From: Saccharothrix sp. NRRL B-16348
GTDB lineage: Bacteria; Actinomycetota; Actinomycetes; Mycobacteriales; Pseudonocardiaceae
Assembly: GCF_001280085.1 (NCBI RefSeq)
Contig: NZ_LGED01000198.1
Span: 1-64,000 of the forward strand
Length of the DNA: 64,000 bases
Reading direction: 5' to 3'
The position numbers were made by a program, and so were the translations under genes. This document shows positions 40,956 to 50,064 of the stretch, in pieces. The notes beneath the pieces were generated by a model that ran no database searches, was not told the origin of the DNA, and saw nothing but the letters and a program-made list of their open reading frames with translations. The stretch's first letter is position 1; each line of letters opens with the position of its first letter.

Positions 40956-43177
40956 GCCTCACCCCCGCCGAACTGACCTCCGCCGTGGCCGGTGGCATCG
41001 GCTCCAGCCCGCAGCGGCCCGACGGGAACCTCAAGGTGCGCGGCGAGTTCGCCTACGCCTCGGACCTGTGGCACGAGGACATGATCTGGGGCGCGACCCT
41101 GCGCAGCCCGCACCCGTACGCGCGGATCCTCTCGATCGACCTGACCGAGGCGCTTCAGGTGCCCGGCGTCTACGCCGTGCTCACGCACGAGGACGTGCGG
41201 GGCAAGAACCGGTACGGGTTGGAGCACAAGGACCAACCGGTGCTCGCCGAGGACATCGTCCGCTACCAGGGTGAACCGGTCGCGCTCGTCGGCGCGGACC
41301 ACCCGGAGACGGCGCAGCGCGCCATGAAGCGCATCAAGGTCAAGTACGAGGTGCTCACACCCGTCGTGGACATGGAGACGGCGGTCGACGACACGCCGCT
41401 GCACCCCGGCGGCAACCTCGTGCGGCACGTGCCCGTGCGGCGGGGCGACCAGCACGCGGAGGCCGAGGTCGTGGTCACCGGCCGGTACGAGGTCGGCATG
41501 CAGGACCAGGCGTTCCTGGGGCCCGAGTCCGGCTTGGCCGTGCCCGCCGAGGACGGCGGCGTCGACCTGTACATCGCCACCCAGTGGCTGCACGTCGACC
41601 AGGGCCAGGTCGCGGCGGCCCTCGGCCTGCCGCTGGAGCGGGTGCGGCTGACGCTGTCCGGCGTCGGCGGCGCGTTCGGCGGGCGTGAGGACCTGTCCAT
41701 GCAGGTGCACGCTTGCCTGCTGGCGCTGCACACCGGCAAGCCGACCAAGATGGTCTACAACCGCGAGGAGTCGTTCTACGGGCACGTGCACCGGCACCCC
41801 GCGGTGCTGTACTACGAGCACGGCGCGGACCGCACCGGCAAGCTCGTGTACGTCAAGGCCCGGATCTACCTCGACGGCGGCGCGTACGCCTCCAGCACGC
41901 CCGCCGTGGTGGCGAACTCGGCCACGCTCGGCGTCGGCCCTTACGACGTGGACAACGTGACGGTCGACTGCTGGGGCGTCTTCACGAACAACCCGCCGTG
42001 CGGCGCGATGCGCGGGTTCGGCGCGGTGCAGTCGGCGTTCGCCTACGAGTCCCAGATGGACAAGCTCGCCGAGGCGCTCGGCATGGACCCGGTGGACGTG
42101 CGGATCGTCAACGCGATGAGCGAGGGCTCGGTCATGCCGACCGGGCAGGTGGTCGACTCGGCCGCGCCCGTCGCGCAGCTGCTGAAGCTGGTGAAGGACA
42201 AGCCGATGCCGCCGCTGTCGACCGCGGTCGACCTGCGTGACATGCCCGGCGGCGTCTCCAACACCACGCACGGCGAAGGTGTGGTGCGCGGCGTGGGTTA
42301 CGCCGTGGGCATCAAGAACATCTGCTTCTCCGAGGGCTACGACGACTACTCCACCGCGCGGGTCCGGTTGCAAATCATCAACGGCGAACCGGCCGCGCTG
42401 GCGCACACGGCGGCGGCCGAGGTCGGACAGGGCCTGGTGACGATCATGCAGCAGATCGTGCGCACCGAGCTGGGGGTGGAGCGGGTGACGATCCTGCCGA
42501 TGGACACCAGCATCGGCAACGGCGGCTCCACGTCCGCGTCCCGGCAGACCTACGTGACCGGCGGCGCGGTGAAGGCCGCGTGCGCCGCCGTGCGGGAGAA
42601 GCTGGCGAAGCTCGCCGGCGGCCGTGACCTGGCGGGCGTGGACCTGGTCGGGCTGCTGGGCGACGACGTGATCGACGAGACCGTGGAGTGGCGGCACCGC
42701 GCCACCGAACCCATCGACCCCGAGACCGGGCAGGGCAACGCCCACGTGCAGTACGGCTTCGCCGCGCACCGCGCGGTGGTGGACGTGGACGTGGAGCTGG
42801 GGTTGGTGAAGGTCGTCGAGCTGGACTGCGCCCAGGACGTCGGCAAGGCGCTCAACCCGCAGGCCGTGCTGGGCCAGATCCAGGGCGGCTCCGCCCAAGG
42901 CCTCGGCCTCGCGGTGATGGAGGAGATCCAGACCGAGGGCGGCAAGGTGCGCAACCCGTCGTTCACCGACTACCTCATCCCCACCGTGCTCGACATGCCG
43001 CCGATGAGCATCGACGTGCTGGAACTCGCCGACCCGAACGCGCCCTACGGCGTGCGTGGCGTCGGCGAGCCGCCGACCATCTCGTCCACCCCGGCCATCG
43101 TCGCCGCCATCCGCGCCGCCACCGGCCTCGCCCTGACCCGCGTGCCCGTGCGACCGGAGCACATCACCGGCACCTGA
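40952..43177 (+). CDS. xdhA: Xanthine dehydrogenase molybdenum-binding subunit
   Basis: The 741-aa protein holds the molybdopterin cofactor: GVGGAFGGREDLSMQVHACL, PPCGAMRGFGAVQSAFAYES (substrate Arg region), AEVGQGLVTIMQQIVRTELG, and the catalytic Glu in YGVRGVGEPPTISSTPAI. It hydroxylates hypoxanthine and xanthine to urate. It is coupled to the deaminase by an ATGA overlap. The length and motif order match the large subunit of three-gene xanthine dehydrogenases. Confidence 0.94.
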   Translation: MSLTPAELTSAVAGGIGSSPQRPDGNLKVRGEFAYASDLWHEDMIWGATLRSPHPYARILSIDLTEALQVPGVYAVLTHEDVRGKNRYGLEHKDQPVLAEDIVRYQGEPVALVGADHPETAQRAMKRIKVKYEVLTPVVDMETAVDDTPLHPGGNLVRHVPVRRGDQHAEAEVVVTGRYEVGMQDQAFLGPESGLAVPAEDGGVDLYIATQWLHVDQGQVAAALGLPLERVRLTLSGVGGAFGGREDLSMQVHACLLALHTGKPTKMVYNREESFYGHVHRHPAVLYYEHGADRTGKLVYVKARIYLDGGAYASSTPAVVANSATLGVGPYDVDNVTVDCWGVFTNNPPCGAMRGFGAVQSAFAYESQMDKLAEALGMDPVDVRIVNAMSEGSVMPTGQVVDSAAPVAQLLKLVKDKPMPPLSTAVDLRDMPGGVSNTTHGEGVVRGVGYAVGIKNICFSEGYDDYSTARVRLQIINGEPAALAHTAAAEVGQGLVTIMQQIVRTELGVERVTILPMDTSIGNGGSTSASRQTYVTGGAVKAACAAVREKLAKLAGGRDLAGVDLVGLLGDDVIDETVEWRHRATEPIDPETGQGNAHVQYGFAAHRAVVDVDVELGLVKVVELDCAQDVGKALNPQAVLGQIQGGSAQGLGLAVMEEIQTEGGKVRNPSFTDYLIPTVLDMPPMSIDVLELADPNAPYGVRGVGEPPTISSTPAIVAAIRAATGLALTRVPVRPEHITGT

Positions 43178-43256
43178 CTCCCTCTCCGGCCCCATACCGA
43201 ACGACGCGGCCGCCACGTCCCGCCGTGGCGCGCACGCGCACGCCCCAAGGAGACCC

Positions 43257-43469
43257 ATGACCAACGATGCTGCTCTGGGCGGCGGGCGACACGCCGACGA
43301 CCGCCAACTCATCGCGGACATGGGCGGTAGAGGCGGAATCACAGCCTTATCGGCAGCCAGGGTGGCCCGAAGAGCCGGACGGAGACTTCTCGGGAGCCGC
43401 CAAAGGCAAGACCCCATCAGCCGCAGCCGGCCCTTCTGGGCCGCACAAGTCCTACGGAGCACCCCGTGA
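43257..43469 (+). CDS. Possible small protein coupled to guanine deaminase
   Basis: This 70-codon frame starts at ATG behind a good AAGGAGA and ends in a GTGA overlap with the guanine deaminase start, exactly as the other coupled genes of this operon do. It is rich in Arg/Gly/Ala, has no recognised domain and contains a TTA codon (in GITALSAARV), rare in this kind of genome. A second frame (43267-43488) is also open. The stretch may be a short regulatory leader peptide or simply non-coding spacer with chance frames. Confidence 0.35.
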   Translation: MTNDAALGGGRHADDRQLIADMGGRGGITALSAARVARRAGRRLLGSRQRQDPISRSRPFWAAQVLRSTP

Positions 43470-43948
43470 CCACGTCCCTGTCCCCTGACCACGCTTGGCT
43501 GCGCGAGGCGATCGACCTCGCCACCCGCAACGTCGCCGCCGGTGGTGGCCCGTTCGGCGCGGTGATCATCCGGGGTGGTGAGGTGATCGCGACCGGCACC
43601 AACCAGGTGACGCCGACGCTCGACCCGACCGCGCACGCCGAGGTGGTCGCCATCCGGGCGGCGTGCCAGGTCATCGGCGACTTCCGGCTCACCGGCTGCG
43701 TGCTCGTGTCGTCCTGCGAGCCGTGCCCGCTGTGCCTGTCCGCCGCGCTGTGGGCGCGGGTGGACCGGGTCGTCTACGCCGCGGACCGGCACGACGCCGC
43801 CGCGGCCGGGTTCGACGACCGCGAGTTCCACGAGCTGTTCGGCCGGCCGCGCGAGACGTGGAGCCTGCCGGTGCACCAGGTCTCCACGGGCGAGGACACC
43901 ACGCCGTTCAGCGCGTGGCTGGCCCGGACCGACCGCGTCGACTACTAG
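43466..43948 (+). CDS. Guanine deaminase (CDA-fold nucleoside/nucleobase deaminase)
   Basis: The 160-aa zinc enzyme has the signature HAEVVAIR (zinc His and proton-shuttle Glu) and SCEPCPLCLSA (two zinc Cys), with the C-terminal FHELFGRPRE typical of bacterial GuaD. It converts guanine to xanthine, feeding xanthine dehydrogenase in the same cluster. The tRNA adenosine deaminase TadA shares the motifs but is not expected here. Confidence 0.88.
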   Translation: MTTSLSPDHAWLREAIDLATRNVAAGGGPFGAVIIRGGEVIATGTNQVTPTLDPTAHAEVVAIRAACQVIGDFRLTGCVLVSSCEPCPLCLSAALWARVDRVVYAADRHDAAAAGFDDREFHELFGRPRETWSLPVHQVSTGEDTTPFSAWLARTDRVDY

Positions 43949-44116
43949 CCGGACCAAGACCAGAAGGCGGCGCCCGAGCAGGCGGCGGAACCCGGAGCGG
44001 CCACGAGCCGCAGGTGCTGACCGGAGCACCGAGCACACCGACTCGAACGCGTTCAGCGGGGCCGTGCTTGCCGGCTTCGCCCCGCCGAACGCGCCCACCG
44101 GCATGGGAAGGACGTC

Positions 44117-45541
44117 ATGACCCGGCTCAGGGATGACATCCCCACGCGGACCACACGACTCGACCGGTTCTTCCGCGTCAGCGAACGCGGCAGCACCATC
44201 GGCCGGGAAGTGCGCGGCGGTATCACCACCTTCGTGGCGATGTCCTACATCGTATTGCTCAACCCGCTGATCCTGGGCGCCTCGGCCGACATCACCGGCG
44301 CCCGCCTCACCGTCGAACAGGTCACCACGGCGACCGCGCTGGCCGCGGGCGTGATGACGGTCCTCATGGGTGTCGTCGGCAACGCGCCGCTGGCACTGGC
44401 CGCGGGCCTCGGGGTGAACGGCGTGGTCGCGTTCCAGCTCGCGCCGACCATGACCTGGGCGCAGGCGTTCGGACTCGTGGTGCTGGAAGGCCTGTGCATC
44501 GTCGTGCTGGCCGCGTCCGGGGTGCGGGAACGGATCATCAACGCCATCCCCGCGCCGCTGAAGACGGCCATCACCATCGGCATCGGCCTGTACATCGCGC
44601 TGGTCGGCCTGGTCAGCGCCGGGTTCGTGACCCGGACGCCCGACGCGGCCGGCTCCACCGTGCCGGTCCGGATGGGCCTGGACGGCCACCTGGTCGGCTG
44701 GCCGATCGCGGTGTTCTGCGTCGGCCTGCTGCTGATGATCGTGCTGATGGCCCGCGGCGTGCCCGGCGCGGTGCTGATCAGCATCGCGGCGGCCACCGTG
44801 CTCGCCGTGGTCGTGAACGCCGTGTTCGACGTGTCCGGGTGGGGTCTCGTCACGCCCGACCTGCCGGACTCCGTCGTGGCCGCGCCGGACTTCGGGCTGT
44901 TCGGCGAGGTGGACCTGGTCGGCGGGTTCGCCTCGGCGGGCGCGATCACCGCGACGGTGTTCCTGTTCACGCTGGTGCTGTCCGGGTTCTTCGACGCCAT
45001 GGGCACGATCACGTCCGTCTCCGACGAGGCCGGGCTCACCCGGGACGGCAAGGTGCCTGGCATGGGCCGGATCCTGCTGGTCGACGGGTTCGGCGCGGTC
45101 GCGGGCGGTGTCACCGGGTCGTCGCCCAACACCGTGTTCCTCGAGTCGGCCGCAGGCGTCGGCGAAGGCGCCCGGACCGGTCTGGCGAGCGTGGTGACCG
45201 GGACGATGCTCGCCGCCACCCTGCTCTTCACCCCGCTCGCGGCGGTGGTGCCCGCGCAGGCCGCCGCACCGGCACTCGTGGTGATCGGCGGCCTGATGAT
45301 GGCGCAGTGCCGGCGGATCCCCTGGGACGACACGGATTACACGATCCCGGTGTTCCTCACCGCGGCGGTGATCCCGTTCACCTACTCGATCACCAACGGC
45401 ATCGGCGCGGGCCTCGTGTCGTACGTGGTGATCAAGACCTGCAAGGGCCAGTGGCGCTCGGTCGGCTGGCTGATGACCGTGATCGCGGTGCTGTTCGTCC
45501 TCTACTTCGGGGTCGAGGGGTTCACCGCCGTGCTGCGTTAG
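44117..45541 (+). CDS. NCS2-family purine permease (AzgA-like)
   Basis: The 474-aa protein has about 12-14 membrane helices and the AzgA/GhxP family motifs: GGITTFVAMSYIVLLNPLIL, GLGVNGVVAFQLAPTM, LSGFFDAMGTITSVSDEAGL and GGVTGSSPNTVFLESAAGVG. It imports adenine, guanine or hypoxanthine. A 168-bp gap separates it from the guanine deaminase, and an ATG follows a GGAAGGA site, so it may have its own promoter as well. Confidence 0.92.
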   Translation: MTRLRDDIPTRTTRLDRFFRVSERGSTIGREVRGGITTFVAMSYIVLLNPLILGASADITGARLTVEQVTTATALAAGVMTVLMGVVGNAPLALAAGLGVNGVVAFQLAPTMTWAQAFGLVVLEGLCIVVLAASGVRERIINAIPAPLKTAITIGIGLYIALVGLVSAGFVTRTPDAAGSTVPVRMGLDGHLVGWPIAVFCVGLLLMIVLMARGVPGAVLISIAAATVLAVVVNAVFDVSGWGLVTPDLPDSVVAAPDFGLFGEVDLVGGFASAGAITATVFLFTLVLSGFFDAMGTITSVSDEAGLTRDGKVPGMGRILLVDGFGAVAGGVTGSSPNTVFLESAAGVGEGARTGLASVVTGTMLAATLLFTPLAAVVPAQAAAPALVVIGGLMMAQCRRIPWDDTDYTIPVFLTAAVIPFTYSITNGIGAGLVSYVVIKTCKGQWRSVGWLMTVIAVLFVLYFGVEGFTAVLR

Positions 45542-45551
45542 GGAGGGTGTC

Positions 45552-46610
45552 GTGCGCGAGTTGGCCGCTTCGGTGCTGGCGTGGACCGGGCCGTTCGCCG
45601 TCGCTTCCGTCGTGTCGGTGCGTGGCAGCGCGCCACGACCGGTGGGCGCGGCGCTGGCCGTGCACCCGGACGGACGGGTGGTGGGCAGCGTGTCGGGTGG
45701 GTGCGTCGAGGGCGCGGTGTACGAGCTGGCACTGGAGGTCCTGGCCACGGGGCAGCCGCGGCTCGCGCGGTTCGGGTACTCGACCGAGGACGCGTTCGCG
45801 GTCGGTCTCACCTGTGGCGGCGAGTTGGAGGTCTTCGTCCAGCTCGCCACCCCCGAGATCCGGGCCGCGCTGCGGGCGGCGGTCGAAGGGCGTCCGGTGG
45901 TGTTGACGAGGTCGTTGGCCATGGGCACAGGTTCCGTGGAATTCCCAGACCTCGCAGCAACTTCTTCGTCGGTTGTGGACAACTGCCTTGTGGAGAGTTG
46001 GGGAACGGCTCCGCGACTACTGGTGTTCGGCGCGATCGACTACGCCTCGGCCGTGGCTGCACAAGGGAAATTCCTCGGGTACCACGTCACGGTGTGCGAC
46101 GCACGACCTGTCTTCGCGACTGTGGACAGGTTCCCGGCGGCCGACGAAGTGGTGGTCGACTGGCCGCACCGCTACCTGGCCTCGACGCCGACCGACCCGT
46201 CCACCGCGGTGTGCGTCCTGACGCACGACCCGAAGTTCGACGTGCCGCTGTTGGTGGAGGCGCTGCGGCGGCCGTTGGCGTTCGTCGGCGCCCTCGGCTC
46301 ACGCCGCACGCACCACGACCGCGTGGCCCGGCTGCGCGCGGAAGGCGTCACGGAGGCGGAACTCGCCCGCCTGCGCTCCCCCATCGGCCTCGACCTCGGC
46401 GCGGCCACGCCCGAGGAGACCGCCGTGTCGATCGCCGCCGAGCTGATCGCCGTGCGCCGCGGCGGCGGTGGCCTGCCCCTGTCCCGGACCGACGTCCCGA
46501 TCCACAAGGAGGACCCCGATGGCGTTGATCTTCCTCAACGGCGGCGGCATGCGCGGCGGCCCGCTGCACCACCAGTTGCAGGGGACACCGCTGTTGTGTG
46601 TGGCGCGTAG
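45552..46610 (+). CDS. XdhC/CoxI-family molybdenum-cofactor maturation protein
   Basis: The 352-aa protein has the XdhC_CoxI N-domain (VVSVRGSAPRPVGAALAVHP, GSVSGGCVEGAVYE, LTCGGELEVFV) and the Rossmann-type C-domain (RLLVFGAIDYASAVAAQGKF, YLASTPTDPSTAVCVLTHD, FVGALGSRRTHHDR, GLDLGAATPEETAVSIAAE). XdhC proteins sulfurate and insert the molybdenum cofactor into xanthine dehydrogenase. GTG start behind GGGAGGG, 10 bp after the permease. Its last ~30 residues are an Arg/Pro-rich extension read through the start of the next gene in another frame, so the natural C-terminus is unusual. Confidence 0.9.
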   Translation: MRELAASVLAWTGPFAVASVVSVRGSAPRPVGAALAVHPDGRVVGSVSGGCVEGAVYELALEVLATGQPRLARFGYSTEDAFAVGLTCGGELEVFVQLATPEIRAALRAAVEGRPVVLTRSLAMGTGSVEFPDLAATSSSVVDNCLVESWGTAPRLLVFGAIDYASAVAAQGKFLGYHVTVCDARPVFATVDRFPAADEVVVDWPHRYLASTPTDPSTAVCVLTHDPKFDVPLLVEALRRPLAFVGALGSRRTHHDRVARLRAEGVTEAELARLRSPIGLDLGAATPEETAVSIAAELIAVRRGGGGLPLSRTDVPIHKEDPDGVDLPQRRRHARRPAAPPVAGDTAVVCGA

Positions 46611-46893
46611 CGCGCCCCGGTACCGCTACTTCTCCGTGGGCGACCGGTTCCCCGCGATGCACGCCTCCGGCTCGGGCCGCGTGGTCGGCGAGGTGTACGA
46701 CGTGCCGCTGACCGTGCTGCGCGACCACCTGTTGCCCGCCGAGCCGCCCGAGCTGGAGATCGGCGTGATCGAACTGGCGGACGGGAGCGCCGCGTTGGCC
46801 ACCGTGCTGCGGGACGCCTACCTCGACAGCCGTGAGCTGACGGACATCACGGCGGTCGGTGACTGGCGCGCGTACCTGGCCGGAAAGCCCTGA
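46519..46893 (+). CDS. AtzF C-terminal/gamma-glutamylcyclotransferase-like protein
   Basis: The 124-aa protein (LIFLNGGGMRGGPLHHQLQG, YRYFSVGDRFPAMHASG, GEVYDVPLTVLRDHLLPAEP, IELADGSAALATVLRD) resembles the allophanate-hydrolase C-terminal domain, a gamma-glutamylcyclotransferase-like fold also seen as a free protein in urea and purine breakdown clusters. It starts at ATG behind AAGGAGG, overlapping the end of the XdhC-like gene by 92 bp in a different frame. Its exact reaction is unknown; the context suggests a role in handling nitrogen from purines. Confidence 0.78.
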   Translation: MALIFLNGGGMRGGPLHHQLQGTPLLCVARSAPRYRYFSVGDRFPAMHASGSGRVVGEVYDVPLTVLRDHLLPAEPPELEIGVIELADGSAALATVLRDAYLDSRELTDITAVGDWRAYLAGKP

Positions 46894-46977
46894 TCCCGCG
46901 CGGGCCGGCCCGATCGCGCACGCTCGGCGCGTCCGGGTGTCACGATGGCCGGCACAGGACGATCCAGAGGGGGCTTC

Positions 46978-47475
46978 ATGAGGAAACCAGGCATCTTCCT
47001 GGCCGCGCTGGCCATGGTCATCGGCTCGCTGGCGGTGCCGACCACGGCTGCCGCGGCGTCGAACAACTGCAACCACGAGCAGGGTGGTGTGGCGCTGCCG
47101 AGGTCCGCCGACTCGTTGGAAGGGGGCATCGGATCGGTCCAGTTGTGCATCGACAGCAGCAAGCGGGTCTGGGCGTACGTGGTGCTCTACCAGCCCATGC
47201 CCGCCGGGCGCTGGGGGAACGTGTGGCTGAGGCGCTACTACGAGGGCTTCTTGACCGGCGAGTTCTCCTGCAACGGGGAGCCGGGCGGCAACGGCTACGT
47301 GAAGCCGGGTCAAACGCGGTGCTGGACGCCGAAGGTGGCCGGATCCGAGGCGAACGTCGAGTTCAAGGCCTTGTCGTGGGTCTACCGCGGCACCTACCCG
47401 AACGAGGACTGGAGCGTCGCGTTCGGCATGACCCTGGCGTGCTCGGCGGCCACGGGGGCCTGCCGCGACGCGTGA
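46978..47475 (+). CDS. Secreted protein of unknown function
   Basis: The 165-aa precursor has a clean Sec signal peptide (MRKPGIFLAALAMVIGSLAV, cleavage near TAAAA). The mature ~130 residues contain six Cys (NNCNHEQ, VQLCIDS, EFSCNGE, TRCWTPK, LACSAATGACRD), likely disulfide-bonded, and several Trp/Tyr. ATG follows GAGGGGG. No family was recognised. It stands alone between the purine cluster and the convergent response regulator. Confidence 0.75.
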   Translation: MRKPGIFLAALAMVIGSLAVPTTAAAASNNCNHEQGGVALPRSADSLEGGIGSVQLCIDSSKRVWAYVVLYQPMPAGRWGNVWLRRYYEGFLTGEFSCNGEPGGNGYVKPGQTRCWTPKVAGSEANVEFKALSWVYRGTYPNEDWSVAFGMTLACSAATGACRDA

Positions 47476-47500
47476 ACCCTTCCTCGCAGGTGCGCCGGGT

Positions 47501-48130
47501 CTACGTCCCGGAACGCGGCACCAGCAGTCCCCGTTCGTAAGCCACCGCCACGGCGGCGGCGCGGTCCTTCACACCCAGCTTGGCGTAGACGTGCACCAGA
47601 TGCGTCTTCACGGTCGCCTCGCTGATGAAGAGCCTCGCCGCCGCCTCCCGGTTCGTGCACCCCTGGGAGATCAGGCTCAGCACCTCCACCTCGCGGTCGC
47701 TCAACGGCTCCGCCACCGGCTGCCGCACCTGGCCCACGAGCCTGGTCGCCACGGACGGTGACAGCACCGCCTCTCCCCTGGCCGCCGAACGCACCGCGCG
47801 GAACAGCTCGTCCCGAGGCGTGTCCTTCAAGAGGTACCCCGTCGCGCCCGCCTTGATCGCGGGCAGCACGTCGCTGTCCGTGTCGTACGTCGTCAGCACC
47901 AGCACCCGGGTCGGGCAGCCGCGCAGCCGCTCGATGGCCGTGACGCCGTCCACGCCGGGCATCCGCAGGTCCATCAGCACGACGTCCGGCCGCAGGGCCA
48001 GCACCACGGTCACCGCCTCCGCGCCGTCCGCCGCCTCACCCACCACGTCCACGTCACCGGCGCGCGCGAGCATCCCGCGCAGCCCGTCGCGCACGACGGG
48101 GTGGTCGTCCACGATCACCACGCGGATCAC
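47501..48130 (-). CDS. NarL/LuxR-family response regulator
   Basis: The 209-aa protein has a receiver domain (VVIVDDHPVVRDGL; phospho-acceptor Asp in VVLMDLRMPG; Thr in VLVLTTYDT; Lys in YLLKDTPRDE) and a LuxR HTH (PLSDREVEVLSLISQGCTNR, ISEATVKTHLVHVYAKL). Its GTG overlaps the kinase stop (GTGA). It is the output of the DesK-type kinase and probably controls the ABC-2 exporter in the same operon. Confidence 0.95.
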   Translation of the reverse strand: MIRVVIVDDHPVVRDGLRGMLARAGDVDVVGEAADGAEAVTVVLALRPDVVLMDLRMPGVDGVTAIERLRGCPTRVLVLTTYDTDSDVLPAIKAGATGYLLKDTPRDELFRAVRSAARGEAVLSPSVATRLVGQVRQPVAEPLSDREVEVLSLISQGCTNREAAARLFISEATVKTHLVHVYAKLGVKDRAAAVAVAYERGLLVPRSGT

Positions 48131-49323
48131 CGGGCCACCTCGGCCGGGATCGCGGGCACCGACGCGGACACCGCCGTGCCGCCGCCCGGCTCGGACTCCA
48201 CGACCAGCGCGCCCGCCAGCCGGGACACCCGCTGGCGCATGCCGACCAGCCCGAACCCGTCCGTCTTGACCTCCGGGTCGAACCCCGCGCCGTCGTCGCG
48301 CACGTCCAACGTCACCACGTCCTCCATGTACGACAACGTCAACCCGACCCGCGAAGCGCGCGCGTGCTTGGCGACGTTCGACAACGCCTCTTGAGCGGCA
48401 CGCAGCAACGTCACCTCCACCTCGGGGTGCAGTGGGCGCGCCGCACCCGTCGTGCTGATCGACGCCGCCACCCCGGTCTGGTCCGTCCACCCGGCCGTGA
48501 CCTCGGCCAACGCGTCCGGGAGGTTCGCGTCCACCAGCGCGGGCGGGCGCAGGGCGTGCACCGAGCGGCGGGCCTCGGCCAGGTTCTCCCGCGCCAGCCG
48601 CAACGCCGTCTCGACGTGCCGCGGCGGGTCCTCGTCCGCCTGGAGCTGCGTGATGATGCCGGCGAAGCCCTGGGCGAGCGTGTCGTGGATCTCCCGCGCC
48701 AACCGCTGCCGCTCGTCCAGCACGCCCGCCTCGTGCGCCTGGATCAGCAACTGGGCGTGCAGGCCGGCGTTCTCCTTCATCATCGCCGCCATCTCGGCGA
48801 CCATCTCCTTGCGCCGCCGGGACTGCTCGGACGTGATGTGGCCGAACGTGGTGAACGTGCAGGCGATGATCACGATGAACACGACGATGATCAGGTAGAC
48901 GACGATCGGCCCGAGCTCCGCCGGCGGGAAGCCGCCGTACAGCGACGTCGCCGCGAGCACGCCGGTGGCCGACACCCCGACGAGCTTCCACCGGCCGGGC
49001 AGCACGTCGATGGCGTAGATGTACCCGGCGAAGGAGAAGAACCCGAACATGGGGTCGCGCAGCCCCAGCAACGCGTACGCGACCAGGATGCCGACGAAGA
49101 ACACCGCCATCAGGCCGACTCGGGAGCGCCAGCCCGGGTGCAGGGTGTACCACCACAGCATCCACAGGCCGGTCACCGCCGCGATGCCCACGTTGACCGC
49201 CGTGGTCGGGCCGGTGTCCGACCCGACCACCAGGTACATGACGGTCGTCAGCACCAGGACGAAGTACGGGATGGCGTGCCCGGCGACGGTCAGCCGCCGT
49301 TCCCAAGTGTCCAGCACGTCCAT
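48127..49323 (-). CDS. DesK/NarX-type sensor histidine kinase
   Basis: The 398-aa protein has five to six N-terminal membrane helices, a coiled coil (RRRKEMVAEMAAMMKENAGL), the HisKA_3 box with the phospho-His in RQRLAREIHDTLAQGFAGII, and an HATPase_c domain (AAQEALSNVAKHARASR, RDDGAGFDPEV, GFGLVGMRQRV). The short loops between helices suggest it senses the membrane itself. It is 11 bp downstream of the ABC permease. Confidence 0.95.
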   Translation of the reverse strand: MDVLDTWERRLTVAGHAIPYFVLVLTTVMYLVVGSDTGPTTAVNVGIAAVTGLWMLWWYTLHPGWRSRVGLMAVFFVGILVAYALLGLRDPMFGFFSFAGYIYAIDVLPGRWKLVGVSATGVLAATSLYGGFPPAELGPIVVYLIIVVFIVIIACTFTTFGHITSEQSRRRKEMVAEMAAMMKENAGLHAQLLIQAHEAGVLDERQRLAREIHDTLAQGFAGIITQLQADEDPPRHVETALRLARENLAEARRSVHALRPPALVDANLPDALAEVTAGWTDQTGVAASISTTGAARPLHPEVEVTLLRAAQEALSNVAKHARASRVGLTLSYMEDVVTLDVRDDGAGFDPEVKTDGFGLVGMRQRVSRLAGALVVESEPGGGTAVSASVPAIPAEVAR

Positions 49324-49334
49324 CGCGCGCACCC

Positions 49335-50060
49335 CTACTCCCAGCGGAACGACTTCGCGGCGACGGTACCCGCCGCCACCGTGACCAGCGCCAGCACGCC
49401 GAGGTGCACCGGGTCCGGCGCGGCGCCGAGCCACGACTGCTGCAACGCCTCGACGCCCGGCGGCAGGTACGCGCCGATGACGTTGAGGAAGTCCGGCAGC
49501 AGGAACCTCGGCAGGTACACGCCGCCGAAGAACATGACCAGCATGAACACCACGGTCGCCCACCCGCCGGCGGACCTCGCGTTCGGCGCCCAGGCCGCGA
49601 CCAGCAGGCCGATCGCGGACAGTGACAACATCCCGAGCAGGAACGTCACCAGGAACCAGAGCGGGTGGTGCGGCAGGTCGATGTCGAACACCGCCCGGCC
49701 CACGACCATGAGCAGCACGATCGAGATCACGCCCGCGATCAGGTTGACGAGCACCTGCGCCACGAGCAGGCGCGCCGGGTGGACCGGGGTGGTGGAGAAG
49801 CGGCGCAGCACGCCCTTCTCGCGGTAGGTCGCGACCGTGGCGGGCAGCTTGTTCAGGCCGAGGAACGCCAACGCGGTCACCACCAGCGACGACATGAAGG
49901 CGTCGATGAACCGCTGGTTGTCGAAGTTCGGGTCGGGGGTGCGCAACGCGGGGATCGCGCCGAGCACCAGCAGCAGGATGGCCGGGAAGAGGACCGCGAA
50001 CACGACCATGCTCGGCTCGCGCAGGAACAGCTTCCACTCGGTGTTGACGATCTTCAGCAT
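49335..50060 (-). CDS. ABC-2 type transporter permease
   Basis: The 241-aa protein has six membrane helices in the ABC-2 arrangement, starting with a cytoplasmic MLKIVNTEWKLFLREPSMVV and including the linker TYREKGVLRRFSTTPVHPAR typical of the family. It forms the membrane part of an exporter with the ATPase encoded 4 bp upstream. Substrates of this group include drugs, lipids and peptides. Confidence 0.93.
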   Translation of the reverse strand: MLKIVNTEWKLFLREPSMVVFAVLFPAILLLVLGAIPALRTPDPNFDNQRFIDAFMSSLVVTALAFLGLNKLPATVATYREKGVLRRFSTTPVHPARLLVAQVLVNLIAGVISIVLLMVVGRAVFDIDLPHHPLWFLVTFLLGMLSLSAIGLLVAAWAPNARSAGGWATVVFMLVMFFGGVYLPRFLLPDFLNVIGAYLPPGVEALQQSWLGAAPDPVHLGVLALVTVAAGTVAAKSFRWE

Positions 50061-50064
50061 GCTG

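Noticed and set aside
43267..43488. Alternative small frame before the guanine deaminase
   Set aside because: It lacks a ribosome site at its start and overlaps the deaminase N-terminus in another frame; the frame from 43257 has better signals, though itself weak.
43949..44116. Purine riboswitch before the NCS2 permease
   Set aside because: The 168-bp leader is GC-rich with some hairpins, but the conserved purine-aptamer bases could not be found.
39980..45982. A 2000-codon open frame on the minus strand across the purine genes
   Set aside because: It is antisense to well-recognised purine genes, is rich in His/Arg/Gln as expected of the complement of GC-rich coding DNA, and matches no family.
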